DNA of 64,000 nt from Spirillospora albida (GCF_000718255.1 NZ_JOFJ01000015.1:62001-126000), one strand, 5' to 3'. Positions 31,589 through 40,058 are shown, counted from the first letter of the stretch. Made by a program: numbers and translations. The notes: generated by a model from the letters alone, not told the origin.

Positions 31589-31791
31589 GCACACTGGATC
31601 TGTCGTCCGCGAAGTGGCGCAAGAGCGCGAGAAGCGACTCCTCCGGCGGCGACTGCGTCGAGGTGGCCGGGGTGGGGTCGGTCGTGGCGGTGCGGGACTC
31701 CAGGGACCCGGACGGGTCCCGGATCGTCCTGGTGCGGGACGCGTTCATCGCGCTGGCCCGTGACATCCGTTCCGGACGTCACGACCGGTAG
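31585..31791 (+). CDS. DUF397 protein
   Basis: 68 residues with the DUF397 signature: AKWRKSARSDSSGGDCVEVA, then VAVRDSRDPDGSRIVLVRDA. The GTG start overlaps the XRE stop, so synthesis is coupled. DUF397 proteins bind or modulate the partner XRE regulator in WhiJ-type systems and are the proposed toxin half in Scr1/Scr2-type pairs. Which role applies here is open. Confidence 0.9.
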   Translation: MSTLDLSSAKWRKSARSDSSGGDCVEVAGVGSVVAVRDSRDPDGSRIVLVRDAFIALARDIRSGRHDR

Positions 31792-31930
31792 CTCGACCGC
31801 TTGGAGGGGCGGCCCCTCGCCCTCGGCGGCGTTGGTGAGGGCGAGGGCGTGGGTGCCTCCGGTGACCGCGTCCGTCCCACGAGCCCGGGGCGCCGGCGCG
31901 GAGGGGGGTGCGCCGGGCCCGGGGGTCCTG

Positions 31931-32836
31931 TCAGGCCGCCGTGGCGGTCGGGGTGTAGTGGGACGCGTCGTCGCCCTCGACGCGGTAGCTCTCCTTGCCG
32001 TCCACGCCGACCGGAACGTCACCGGCGACGGTGACGCGGTGCAGGAGGCGGGGGAGGTCGCCGTAGTCGTCGGCCGCGTAGTGCTGCGTGATGCGGTTGT
32101 CGAAGACGATCAGGTCGTTCGGCGCCCACCGCCAGCGGAACACGTTCTCGGGACGGGTGACGTACGACTGGAAGATGTCCAGCAGGGCCCGGCTCTCGCG
32201 GGACGAGAGCCCGACGACGCTCTGCGCGAACCCGCCGATGAACAGGTTCCGCTCCTGCGACTCGGGGTGGACCCGGACGACGGGGTGGGCCGTCTTCCAC
32301 ACGCGGGACACGAACGCCTCGCGGTGCGCGGCGAACTTCTCCGGGTCGGCGCCGGCGGACGCGGGCCGGACGTAGTCGTAGTCGTTGGTGTGGACGGCCC
32401 AGAGCCGCTCGGCGAGCAGGCGCAGCTCCTCCGGCAGGTCCCGGTACGCGGCGGCGGTGTTGGAGATCAGCGTGTTGCCGCCGTAGGGCGGGACGACCAG
32501 GCTGCGCAGGGTGCTGATCTTCGGCGGGGTCCGCACGAACGTGACGTCGGTGTGCCACTGGTCGGCGCGGCTCGACTCGCTGTCGACGGGCAGGATCTCG
32601 GGGCGCTCCTCGTCGCCCGGGACGGTGGGGTGCGCGCCGGTCAGGGCGCCGAAGCGGGACGCGAACGCGATCTGGTCGTCGTCGGTGAGGTCCTGGCCGC
32701 GGAACGCGAGGACCTTGTGCTCGAGCAGGGCGGCGCCGATCTCGGCGAACACCTCGTCGGACAGGTCGCGGACGTCGACACCGACGACCTCGGCGCCGAT
32801 GCGGCCGCCGACCTTGCGGACATCGAACTGGGACAT
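31931..32836 (-). CDS. tauD: TauD/TfdA family Fe(II)/2-oxoglutarate dioxygenase
   Basis: 301 residues from an ATG with GAGGAG upstream. The iron ligands are in the expected order: HTD in QWHTDVTF and the distal histidine in ITQHYAADD. The 2-oxoglutarate arginine is in LLHRVTVAGD. FRGQDLTDDDQIAFASRFGA and PYGGNTLISNTAAAY are family hallmarks. It most likely splits sulfonates or alkyl sulfates (taurine-type) to release sulfite or sulfate. A short leader ORF precedes it, and a sulfonate ABC transporter is divergent. Substrate within the family is not decided. Confidence 0.9.
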   Translation of the reverse strand: MSQFDVRKVGGRIGAEVVGVDVRDLSDEVFAEIGAALLEHKVLAFRGQDLTDDDQIAFASRFGALTGAHPTVPGDEERPEILPVDSESSRADQWHTDVTFVRTPPKISTLRSLVVPPYGGNTLISNTAAAYRDLPEELRLLAERLWAVHTNDYDYVRPASAGADPEKFAAHREAFVSRVWKTAHPVVRVHPESQERNLFIGGFAQSVVGLSSRESRALLDIFQSYVTRPENVFRWRWAPNDLIVFDNRITQHYAADDYGDLPRLLHRVTVAGDVPVGVDGKESYRVEGDDASHYTPTATAA

Positions 32837-32924
32837 GCCTCTCCTCAGGGAAGTCAGGGTGCGCGGACCGGTCCGCGCGGGGGTGCAGGGGGATGAGAGG
32901 CCCGCGCCAGGGGCGGGCGGACGG

Positions 32925-32999
32925 TCAGCGCTGACAGGCCGAGGCGGCGACACGGACCAGGTCAACGTGGCGCCGGCGGGTGAGGAGCAGTTGCCGCAT
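32925..32999 (-). CDS. Leader peptide upstream of tauD (24 aa, HVDLVR...AC)
   Basis: MRQLLLTRRRHVDLVRVAAS plus ACQR. It has the pattern of the short putative leader peptides seen in actinomycetes before sulfur-assimilation genes: basic LTRRRH, then HVDL-R, ending with Ala-Cys near the stop. The codon for cysteine is third from the end. A regulatory ORF sensing cysteine supply is the likely role (translation or transcription attenuation); the mechanism is inference. It lies 88 bp before the tauD start. Confidence 0.75.
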   Translation of the reverse strand: MRQLLLTRRRHVDLVRVAASACQR

Positions 33000-33079
33000 G
33001 GCCGCAAGCCAAGCACGCGGGACGAGCGTTCGTCAACTATTCCTACCAATTAAGTCCTGAATATTTCCTACTAAACCTA

Positions 33080-33114
33080 TTGACTTAGTTCGATGCTCGG
33101 GCGATGCTCGCCGT
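33080..33114 (+). promoter_or_regulatory. Promoter of the sulfonate ABC operon
   Basis: -35 TTGACT (33080-33085), 17-bp spacer, -10 GATGCT (33103-33108), then 6 nt to the GTG of the leader peptide at 33115, which would be translated leaderless. GATGCTCG occurs twice (33092-33099 and 33103-33110), possibly a regulator site. The DNA around 33030-33090 is distinctly AT-rich. Confidence 0.65.
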
Positions 33115-33201
33115 GTGAACCGCCGAGCCCCCCTCGTCGCCCGGCTGCACGTCGACCTCAGGCGGCAGGCCAGCGCGCTCTGTCTCCCCCGGACGCCCTG
33201 A
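33115..33201 (+). CDS. Leader peptide upstream of the sulfonate ABC operon (28 aa)
   Basis: Reads VNRRAPLVARLHVDLRRQAS followed by ALCLPRTP. It shares the core HVDL-R--ASA-C with the leader in front of the divergent tauD gene, though it is otherwise different, which argues for real coding. Predicted leaderless from the promoter at 33080-33108. It ends 33 bp before the binding-protein gene. Likely a cysteine-responsive regulatory ORF. Confidence 0.7.
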   Translation: MNRRAPLVARLHVDLRRQASALCLPRTP

Positions 33202-33234
33202 ACCCCCAGACCGTCCACACCCGGGAGACACCCG

Positions 33235-34251
33235 TTGAGCACCACGAGACGACGATCCATCCTCCTCGCCGCCGTCCTGAGCGCGGCCGCGCTCGGCGCG
33301 AGCGCGTGCGGCGCCTCCGCCGGGGCGTCCGGCACCACGACGCTGCGCTACCAGGGCTGGACCGGCCAGGTGACGCCCTTCGAGCTCGCCGAGGACCTCG
33401 GCTACCTCGGCGAGGTGAAGCTGAAGTGGGTCGGCAACACCATCAGCGGCCCGCAGGACATCCAGTCCGCCGCGACCGGCCAGACCGACTTCGGCGGCGC
33501 CTTCAACGGCGCCGTCGTCAAGCTCAAGGCGGCCGGCGCGCCGCTCACCCCCGTCATCGGCTACTACGGCACCGACAAGGAGACCTACACCGGCTTCTTC
33601 GTCCCGGAGGGCAGCCCGGTGCGGGGGCCGCGCGACCTGCTCGGCAAGAAGATCGGCATGAACACGCTCGGCGGCCACTCCGAAGCCGTCCTCGACCTGT
33701 ACCTGCAGCGCAACGGGCTGACACCGGACGAGGTGAAGCGCACCGAGCCGCTCGCCCTCCCGCCGGTCACGACCGAGCAGTCGCTGCGGCAAAAGCAGAT
33801 CGACGCGGCCGCGCTCTCCGGAATCTTCCGGGACAAGGCGCTGGCCACCGGCGGCCTGCGGCCCGTGTTCACCGACTACGAGTTCCTCGGCTCGTTCACC
33901 GGCGGCAGCTACGTCTTCCGGAACGACTTCATCAAGCGCGACCCCGAGACCGTGCGGGCGTTCACCGCCGGCGTCGCGAAGGCCATCGAATGGTCCCGGA
34001 CGACTCCGCGCGACCAGGTCATCGCCCGCTTCCTGCAGATCGTCCAGAAGCGCAAGCGGAACGAGAGCCCGGACGCGCTGAAGTACTGGCGGTCGTACGG
34101 CGTCGCGGGCAAGGGCGGCGTCATCGCCGACAAGGAGTTCACGACCTGGATCGCCTGGCTGGAGCAGGTCGGGCAGATCCCGAAGGGCGAGGTCGAGGTC
34201 GACGGCCTCTACACGAACGAGTTCAACCCGTACGCGGGGAGCGCCCAGTGA
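33235..34251 (+). CDS. ssuA: ABC transporter substrate-binding lipoprotein (sulfonate/taurine type)
   Basis: 338 residues starting with TTG. Lipoprotein signal with AALGASAC lipobox (Cys near residue 25). The mature protein is an SsuA/TauA/THI5-like type II binding protein: RYQGWTGQVTPFELAEDLGY, SGPQDIQSAATGQTDFGGAF, PRDLLGKKIGMNTLGGHSEA and LRQKQIDAAALSGIFRDKAL. It catches a sulfonate-like solute outside the membrane for the ATPase/permease pair that follows. The sulfonate assignment comes from family plus the tauD neighbour and leader; nitrate or thiamine-precursor binding proteins share the fold. Confidence 0.85.
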   Translation: MSTTRRRSILLAAVLSAAALGASACGASAGASGTTTLRYQGWTGQVTPFELAEDLGYLGEVKLKWVGNTISGPQDIQSAATGQTDFGGAFNGAVVKLKAAGAPLTPVIGYYGTDKETYTGFFVPEGSPVRGPRDLLGKKIGMNTLGGHSEAVLDLYLQRNGLTPDEVKRTEPLALPPVTTEQSLRQKQIDAAALSGIFRDKALATGGLRPVFTDYEFLGSFTGGSYVFRNDFIKRDPETVRAFTAGVAKAIEWSRTTPRDQVIARFLQIVQKRKRNESPDALKYWRSYGVAGKGGVIADKEFTTWIAWLEQVGQIPKGEVEVDGLYTNEFNPYAGSAQ

Positions 34252-35063
34252 AGATCCAGATCCAGAACGTCCGCAAGGAGTTCCCGGTCCGGGGCGGGGG
34301 CGCGTTCACCGCGCTCGAGGAGACGAGCCTCGACATCGCCGAGGGCGAGTTCCTCGTCGTGGTCGGCCCGTCCGGCTGCGGCAAGTCGACGCTGCTCGAT
34401 CTGCTCGGCGGGCTCACCAGGCCCACCTCCGGACGCGTCCTGCTCGACGGAGCGGAGATCACCGGTCCGGCCCTCGACCGCGGGGTCGTGTTCCAGCAGT
34501 ACGCGCTGTTCCCCTGGCGCACCGCGGCCCGCAACATCGAGTTCGGGCTCGAAGGCATGGGGCTGACCCGCAAGGAGCGGGCCGACGTGGCGCGCTACCA
34601 CCTCGACCTCGTCGGGCTCTCCGGGTTCGGGGACCGCTACCCGCACGAGCTGTCCGGCGGGATGAAGCAGCGCGTCGCGATCGCCCGCAGCCTCGCCTAC
34701 GACCCGGGCGTCCTGCTCATGGACGAGCCGTTCGCCGCGCTCGACGCCCAGACGCGCGAGACCCTCCAGGACGAGCTGCTCCGCATCTGGCAGAGCACGG
34801 GGAAGACGATCGTGTTCATCACCCACGGCATCGACGAGGCCGTCTACCTGGGCCGGCGGGTGGCCGTCCTCACGTCCCGCCCCGGCCGGGTGAAGGAGGT
34901 CGTCGACATCGACCTCGGGTCCCGGCGCGAGGTCGACGACCTGCGCTCCAGCCCGGAGTTCGCGGCGCACCGGCACCGTGTCTGGTCACTGCTGCGGGAC
35001 GAGGTCAGCGCCGCGCAGCGGCTCACCGTCCCGGCACCGCGCGAGGAGGCCCGCCTTGGTTAG
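34248..35063 (+). CDS. ssuB: ABC transporter ATP-binding protein (sulfonate type)
   Basis: 271 residues from a GTG overlapping the binding-protein stop (GTGA). Walker A VVGPSGCGKSTLLDLLGG, Q-loop VVFQQYALFPWRTA, signature LSGGMKQRVAIARSLA, Walker B GVLLMDEPFAALDAQTR and H-loop FITHGIDEAVYLG. This is the SsuB/TauB class of importer ATPases. It powers the permease encoded next, whose TTG start lies inside its last codons. Confidence 0.93.
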   Translation: MKIQIQNVRKEFPVRGGGAFTALEETSLDIAEGEFLVVVGPSGCGKSTLLDLLGGLTRPTSGRVLLDGAEITGPALDRGVVFQQYALFPWRTAARNIEFGLEGMGLTRKERADVARYHLDLVGLSGFGDRYPHELSGGMKQRVAIARSLAYDPGVLLMDEPFAALDAQTRETLQDELLRIWQSTGKTIVFITHGIDEAVYLGRRVAVLTSRPGRVKEVVDIDLGSRREVDDLRSSPEFAAHRHRVWSLLRDEVSAAQRLTVPAPREEARLG

Positions 35064-35895
35064 CGCACTGCGAGCGCCCGTCACCCGCGAGGAGATCCCG
35101 GCCGCACGTCCCGCGCCCGCCCGGCGGGGCGTCGGGAGGGCGGCGACCCTGTTCCGGCGCAGCGTCGCGATCGTGGCGTTCCTCGCCCTGTGGGAGCTCG
35201 CGCCCCGCGCGGGCCTCGTCGACCGGACGTTCCTGCCCCCGGCGTCGGAGATCGTCCCGACGCTCGCGGACCTCGCGGGCAGCGGCCGGCTCTGGGACGA
35301 CACCCGCGCCAGCCTGATCCGCGCGCTGAGCGGCTTCGCGCTCGCCCTCGCCGTCGCGGTGCCGCTCGGGCTCGTCATCGGCTGGTACCGGCCGGTCGCC
35401 GAGCTCCTCGGCCCGTTGCTGGAGGTCTTCCGCAACACCGCCGCGATCGCGCTGCTGCCGGTGTTCACGCTCATCCTCGGCATCGGCGAGACGTCGAAGA
35501 TCACGATCGTGCTGTACGCGTGCGCGTGGCCGGTGCTGCTCAACACGATCAGCGCCGTCCGGACGGTGGACCCGACGCTGGTGAAGTCGGCGCGGTCGCT
35601 CGGCCTGCCACCGGTCCGGATCTTCCAGAAGGTGATCCTGCCGGCGGCGGTGCCGACGATCTTCACCGGGATCCGGCTGGCGGGGGCGGCCGCCGTCCTC
35701 GTCGTCATCGTCGCGGAGATGGTGGGGGCCAAGAACGGCCTCGGATTCCTGATCAACTCGTCCCAGCAGAACTTCGCGATCACCGAGATGTACGCGGGCA
35801 TCGTCACGATCTCCGTCGTGGGGCTCGCGTTCAACTACGCGCTCGTCCTGCTGGAGCGCCGCCTGACCCGATGGCATCCGGCCGCGTCCGGATGA
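35056..35895 (+). CDS. ssuC: ABC transporter permease (sulfonate type)
   Basis: 279 residues. The start is a TTG at 35056, decided by GAGGAGG seven bases upstream and overlapping the end of the ATPase gene. Six hydrophobic segments, with the BPD_transp_1 signature EVFRNTAAIALLPVFTLILG, then TLVKSARSLGLPPVRIFQKV (EAA loop contacting the ATPase) and LPAAVPTIFTGIRLAG. Forms the membrane channel of the importer with SsuA and SsuB. Confidence 0.92.
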   Translation: MVSALRAPVTREEIPAARPAPARRGVGRAATLFRRSVAIVAFLALWELAPRAGLVDRTFLPPASEIVPTLADLAGSGRLWDDTRASLIRALSGFALALAVAVPLGLVIGWYRPVAELLGPLLEVFRNTAAIALLPVFTLILGIGETSKITIVLYACAWPVLLNTISAVRTVDPTLVKSARSLGLPPVRIFQKVILPAAVPTIFTGIRLAGAAAVLVVIVAEMVGAKNGLGFLINSSQQNFAITEMYAGIVTISVVGLAFNYALVLLERRLTRWHPAASG

Positions 35896-35951
35896 GCGCG
35901 GCCGGATGACGGGGGCGGGGCGCGGGGTCTCGGCGATGCGGAGCCGGGGCC

Positions 35952-35980
35952 CGCGTCCCGCCGCCATCCGGCGGGACGCG
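35952..35980 (+). terminator. Terminator of the sulfonate ABC operon
   Basis: CGCGTCCCGCC (35952-35962) pairs with GGCGGGACGCG (35970-35980), a perfect 11-bp stem with a 7-nt loop, 57 bp after the permease stop. Confidence 0.75.
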
Positions 35981-36011
35981 AGGTACCAGAGTGCGGCATG
36001 AGACGGGAGCG

Positions 36012-36017
36012 TACAAT
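36012..36017 (+). promoter_or_regulatory. -10 box of the AMIN-like protein gene
   Basis: TACAAT, 34 nt upstream of the ATG, which itself has GAGGAGG. A convincing -35 box is not seen. Confidence 0.45.
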
Positions 36018-36050
36018 CCTGTGACGTAGGCCACATTCGAGGAGGACGTC

Positions 36051-36533
36051 ATGAAACGTCGCCTGCTCGCCGCGCTCGCCGCGGCGACCACCGTGGTCGT
36101 CGGGGGAAGCACCTCGGCGGTCGCGGCCGTACCGCCCGCCGTCACCACACCGCCGATCAGCAAGGTCACGAACGTGCGCTTCGGCGCGCACAGCTACTAC
36201 GACCGCATGGTCATCGACATCCGCGGCCGGATGCCCGGCACCGTCCGCGTGACGAAGCCCTACAGCCTGCACTACGACGGCTCGGGGAACCCCGTCCCGC
36301 TGGCGGGCAGGGGGAACGTCCAGGTCACGATGTGGTTCGCCGACGCGCACACGCGGTACCGCGGGCCGCGGTTCATCCGGGACCTGCGCATGCGGTTCCT
36401 GCACGGCTTCGCGCTGCTCGGCGACTTCGAGGCCACGGTCAGCTTCGGCGTCACCACGGACGTCTCCAACCCGAACGTCAGGCTGACCAAGCTCAGCAAC
36501 CCGACCCGGATCGTCGTCGACGTCTGGAGGTGA
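36051..36533 (+). CDS. Secreted AMIN-like domain protein
   Basis: 160 residues. Signal peptide (LLAALAAATTVVVGGSTSAVA-A). The mature part is a single beta-sandwich domain: VRFGAHSYYDRMVIDIRG, VQVTMWFADAHTRYRGPRFI, LLGDFEATVSFGVTTDVSNP and a closing TRIVVDVWR. The last strand (R-I-V-V-D-V) is the hallmark of AMIN/AMIN-like domains, which bind cell-wall polymers. It is followed by other wall-related genes. Probably a periplasmic or wall-binding protein without catalytic function. Confidence 0.75.
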   Translation: MKRRLLAALAAATTVVVGGSTSAVAAVPPAVTTPPISKVTNVRFGAHSYYDRMVIDIRGRMPGTVRVTKPYSLHYDGSGNPVPLAGRGNVQVTMWFADAHTRYRGPRFIRDLRMRFLHGFALLGDFEATVSFGVTTDVSNPNVRLTKLSNPTRIVVDVWR

Positions 36534-36554
36534 CCCGTTCGCGCTGAGCGGCAC

Positions 36555-36590
36555 GCCGCGTCGGGAGCGGGGGAGCGCGCCCGACGCGGC
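36555..36590 (+). terminator. Terminator after the AMIN-like gene
   Basis: GCCGCGTCGGG (36555-36565) pairs with CCCGACGCGGC (36580-36590), a perfect 11-bp stem with a 14-nt loop. Confidence 0.65.
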
Positions 36591-36678
36591 GGAGCGGTAG
36601 GCGGCGGGCCGCGCGGAACACCTCAGATGGTGAGTGCCGCGGCCGAAGAGGGCGGAAACCCGTCCTTGGAGGTCAGCG

Positions 36679-37926
36679 TTGTCCCGTTTCCCCTCGTCCC
36701 GTCGCTTCTCCCTCGCCCTCGCCGCCGCGGCGGTGGGCGCCACCGCGGTCGTCCAGGTGCCCGCCTCGGCCGCCCCCGCGACGCCCGCCGTCCCCGCGGG
36801 CCTTCCCGCCGCCATCGAGGCGGCGTCCGGTTACCTGCCGCAGGTCGCCTGCGACCCCGTCACCCGGCCCGGCGCCAAGGCGCTCGGCGATCTGCTGCGC
36901 ACGACCTACCCCGGCACCTCGTACGGGCTGGGGCGGTCCTGCGTCGACGGCACCACCGAGCACTCCGACGGCCGGGCCGTCGACTGGATGATCGACTCGG
37001 CCGTGCCCGCCCAGAAGGCCAAGGCCGAGGCGTTCCTGAGCTGGCTCCTCGCGACGGACGCGAAGGGCAACAAGTACGCGATGGCGCGCCGGCTCGGCGT
37101 CATGTACCTGATCTGGGACAAGAAGATCTTCGGGCTGTACCGCCCGCAGGACGGCTGGCGCCCGTACGCGTGCTCCGGCACGACGCTGTGCCACCAGGAC
37201 CACGTCCACATCTCGCTCACCTGGGCGGGTGCCATGGGCCGCACGTCCTACTGGACGCAGAAGGCCGCCGCCGTCGACTACGGGCCGTGCCGTCCGAGCG
37301 ACCTGAACTGGGCGCCGCCGTACCAGGCCGCCCGGACGGCCGCCTGCCCGGGTTACCCGGTCGTGAAGGCGCCGGTGGGCGCGTCCGCGCTGGTCGCGAA
37401 GCTGTACCGGTACTCCGGCGCGCAGGTCGGGCCGGGCTCGTCCGGCGTGGTCGTCACGGCCGTCCAGCAGGCGCTCGGCGTCGGCGCCGACGGCAAGTTC
37501 GGCGCGGCCACCAAGCTGGCGGTCGTGAACTACCAGAAGGGCCGCGGCCTGCCGCAGACCGGCACGATGACGGCCGACACGTGGCGGGCGCTGCTGGCCC
37601 CGGCGGTCAAGGCCCCCGTCGCGGCCCCCGCGACGGCTCCGGCTCCGGTTCCCGCGACGACCACGGCACCCGTCAAGACCCCCGCACCCGTCAAGGTCCC
37701 GGCGCCCGCGCGGAAGGCCGGCCCGCTCACCCGCTACAAGGACACCACGCTTCGGCTGGGGTCGCGCGGGGACGCGGTGAAGGCCCTGCAGAAGGCGCTG
37801 GGCATCAAGGCGGACGGTCGGTTCGGCGAGAACACCCGCACGGCCGTCAAGAAGTTCCAGAAGAACCACAAGCTCACCGCCCACGGCGTGGTGGGCGGCC
37901 GCACGTGGAAGGCGCTCGGCGCCTGA
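36679..37926 (+). CDS. Secreted peptidoglycan-binding protein with M15/ARB_07466-like domain
   Basis: 415 residues from a TTG start fixed by GGAGG six bases upstream. A signal peptide is followed by an N-terminal domain (about 45-195) with EHSDGRAVDWM and LCHQDHVHISL. This His/Asp arrangement is that of M15-type carboxypeptidase or ARB_07466-like domains, so zinc-peptidase activity on wall peptides is possible. Two peptidoglycan-binding domains follow (GVVVTAVQQALGVGADGKFG and RGDAVKALQKALGIKADGRF), joined by a long Pro/Ala/Thr linker. It ends at a strong terminator. Exported wall enzyme or binding protein. Confidence 0.85.
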   Translation: MSRFPSSRRFSLALAAAAVGATAVVQVPASAAPATPAVPAGLPAAIEAASGYLPQVACDPVTRPGAKALGDLLRTTYPGTSYGLGRSCVDGTTEHSDGRAVDWMIDSAVPAQKAKAEAFLSWLLATDAKGNKYAMARRLGVMYLIWDKKIFGLYRPQDGWRPYACSGTTLCHQDHVHISLTWAGAMGRTSYWTQKAAAVDYGPCRPSDLNWAPPYQAARTAACPGYPVVKAPVGASALVAKLYRYSGAQVGPGSSGVVVTAVQQALGVGADGKFGAATKLAVVNYQKGRGLPQTGTMTADTWRALLAPAVKAPVAAPATAPAPVPATTTAPVKTPAPVKVPAPARKAGPLTRYKDTTLRLGSRGDAVKALQKALGIKADGRFGENTRTAVKKFQKNHKLTAHGVVGGRTWKALGA

Positions 37927-37936
37927 CCGCGGCTGG

Positions 37937-37969
37937 AAGGGCCGCCGTCCCGGGGGGACGGCGGCCCTT
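37937..37969. terminator. Bidirectional terminator between convergent wall genes
   Basis: AAGGGCCGCCGTCC (37937-37950) pairs perfectly with GGACGGCGGCCCTT (37956-37969) around CGGGG. It serves the wall-binding gene on the plus strand and the amidase gene ending at 37975 on the minus strand. Confidence 0.85.
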
Positions 37970-37974
37970 TCGCG

Positions 37975-40023
37975 TCAGCGGATGTAGGCGAGCCCGTCGA
38001 TGCCGACCGTGGGGCGTCCGGACGTGCCCGCCACGACGATCTTGATCGTGTGCTTGCCGCTCGCACTCCACGACCGCGTCCAGATGAGCTGGCGGTAGGA
38101 CGTCGTGGACGCGCGGGTGTCGAGGGTTCCCAGCTTGGCGCCGTCGACGTAGACGTGGACGGCGCCCAGGCCGGAGCCGCGCTTGACGATGAGGCCGGCG
38201 GTCCGGCCCGTGAACGTCCAGCTCGCGCCGGCGCCCTTCGCGCTGCTGTAGAGGCCGCGGCCACCGAGGTAGGACGCGGTGGTCGTGGTCTTCCACGTGC
38301 CGGTGCGGGTCGCCGACTGCTCGTTCGTGACGCCCGCGTAGCGGCTGATGGCGGCCGTGCCGGTGTTCCCGGCGGCGTCGGCGGCGGTCAGCGACCACGA
38401 CTGGGTGGTGTACGGCTTCGCGGACGCGGCCCAGCTCGTGGCGGTCGTCTCGAACGTCTTCGCGGCGGGTGACGTCGCCTTCACGGCGGCGAGGAACGCG
38501 TTGTCGGCGGCCTTCCAGTGCAGGGCGACCGGGATCGCGGTTCCGCTGACCGTGCTGCGGCGCAGGTAGAGGGCCTGGCCCGTGATCGTCGGACGCGTCG
38601 TGTCCGCCACGATCGTGTAGGCGGGCGAGGACGACGTCGTCCCATCGGCGTAGGAGCCGTGGAGCTGGACCGTGTGCGTGCCGGGGGCCAGCGTCACCGT
38701 CGCGGAGCCCGTGCCGGTGGCGACCGCCTTGCCGTCCACGTGCGCCTTGTACGTCGCCCCCTGGGCGGGCGACCACTTCAGGGTGGCGGTGCTCCTGGTG
38801 TGGTATCGCCCGCCGGCCAGGGTCGCGCCGGTCACTTCCGTGGCGATGGCCGGGACGGTGATCTGCTTCGCGGCCGTCCTGATGGCGGGGAGCTTCGCGT
38901 AGAGCTGCTCGCCGGGGCAGGCGGTCGCGAACCCGTCGCGGTGCCCGGCGATGGTGCCGAACTCCACCTCCTGGCCGAAGGGGTACTTGCCGCCGGTCCC
39001 GTCGGGCGCGGCGGACGTGAGCGTCGTCCTCGCGGTCGGGTCGGCGCCGGTCAGTCCGAGCTTCCAGGCGGCGACCTTCGCGGCGCCGTTCAGGGACGCC
39101 TGGGTGGGGGCGACTCCGGGGAGGTCGGGGTCGTTCGCGGCGGTGTGGGTGCCGAGCAGCGCGATGCCCGTCGTGTCGGTGTTGAACCCGTAGGTGTGGG
39201 CACCGTGCACGGGGCGGTCGGCGCCGCCCGCCCGGCCCTCGTAGAGGGTGCCGCACTTGTCGACGAGGAAGTTGTAGCCGATGTCGTTCCAGCCCTGGCC
39301 CTGCACGTGGTACAGGAACAGCGACCGGACCACGGCGGCCGACTCGGCGCACGTGTAGTCGTTGCCCGAGGTGGTGTGGTGGACGAACGCCGCCTTCACC
39401 GACGTGTCGTACTCCGGGGGCTCCTTGACGAGCGTCTCGTCCGCGCCCCAGGTCGCGCGGGGGACGATGGCGGGCCTGGGGGCGGTGACGTCCCGCGCCG
39501 CCATGAGCCGCATCCCGCCCTCACCGAGCGCGCGCGGGGTCGCCCCGGCCGTGCCCGGGTCGATGAGGTCGACGCGCAGGCCGACGGGGAGCGCGGCGGC
39601 GCCGGCCACCGTGATCTCGATGCCGTCGGACGGCCCGGTCCACAGGCCGCTCGTCCCGCCCCGCCCGCCGTGCTCGGGGGCGTCGGCGCTGTGGGGCTCG
39701 ATCGCCTTCCAGCCGGACCACGTGCCGGTCCCGGCGTCCCGCGCGCGGAAGCGGATCGTTCCACGCAGCTCCTCGGCGGGCCTGTCCCAGGTGACGCCGA
39801 CCATGCTGAACGGCTCGGTGGTGCGGCGGGACAGGCCCTTGGCCTTGCCGCCGGTCCCGCCGGACGCGGCGCCCGGCAGGTCCTCGAGGGCCCGCGAGTG
39901 GACGCGGCCGCGGTCCGATCCCGCCGTCCGGGTCGCGGTGGTCTCCGACGTGACGGTGTAGGTGACCGTTCCCGCCACGGCCAGTACCGCCACGGACGCC
40001 CCGATCGCACTGCGCTTCAGCAT
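37975..40023 (-). CDS. Secreted N-acetylmuramoyl-L-alanine amidase (PGRP type) with C-terminal Ig-like domains
   Basis: 682 residues from an ATG with GGGAGAGG upstream. Signal anchor, then an amidase_2/PGRP domain (about 180-390). Zinc ligands are recognisable in AAFVHHTTSGNDY, TIAGHRDGF and TACPGEQLY; YNFLVDKCGTLYEGR and HTYGFNTDTTGIALLG are PGRP strands. The C-terminal half is beta-sandwich domains (ATYKAHVDGKAVATG, ADAAGNTG, AGLIVKRGSGLGAVHVYVDG) likely to bind wall or surface glycans. It cleaves the amide bond between muramic acid and the stem peptide. A 10-bp palindrome AATGATCATT lies at 40049-40058 in its promoter. Confidence 0.9.
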   Translation of the reverse strand: MLKRSAIGASVAVLAVAGTVTYTVTSETTATRTAGSDRGRVHSRALEDLPGAASGGTGGKAKGLSRRTTEPFSMVGVTWDRPAEELRGTIRFRARDAGTGTWSGWKAIEPHSADAPEHGGRGGTSGLWTGPSDGIEITVAGAAALPVGLRVDLIDPGTAGATPRALGEGGMRLMAARDVTAPRPAIVPRATWGADETLVKEPPEYDTSVKAAFVHHTTSGNDYTCAESAAVVRSLFLYHVQGQGWNDIGYNFLVDKCGTLYEGRAGGADRPVHGAHTYGFNTDTTGIALLGTHTAANDPDLPGVAPTQASLNGAAKVAAWKLGLTGADPTARTTLTSAAPDGTGGKYPFGQEVEFGTIAGHRDGFATACPGEQLYAKLPAIRTAAKQITVPAIATEVTGATLAGGRYHTRSTATLKWSPAQGATYKAHVDGKAVATGTGSATVTLAPGTHTVQLHGSYADGTTSSSPAYTIVADTTRPTITGQALYLRRSTVSGTAIPVALHWKAADNAFLAAVKATSPAAKTFETTATSWAASAKPYTTQSWSLTAADAAGNTGTAAISRYAGVTNEQSATRTGTWKTTTTASYLGGRGLYSSAKGAGASWTFTGRTAGLIVKRGSGLGAVHVYVDGAKLGTLDTRASTTSYRQLIWTRSWSASGKHTIKIVVAGTSGRPTVGIDGLAYIR

Positions 40024-40048
40024 GCCTCTCCCGAATCCCGGCCGGCCC

Positions 40049-40058
40049 AATGATCATT
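40049..40058. repeat. 10-bp perfect palindrome in the amidase promoter
   Basis: AATGATCATT, 26-35 bp upstream of the amidase start. Too short to assign a regulator. Confidence 0.35.

Noticed and set aside
36591..36678. Possible c-di-AMP (ydaO) riboswitch upstream of the wall-binding protein
   Set aside because: GCCGAAGAGGGCGG looked suggestive, but the other conserved blocks of the aptamer are missing.
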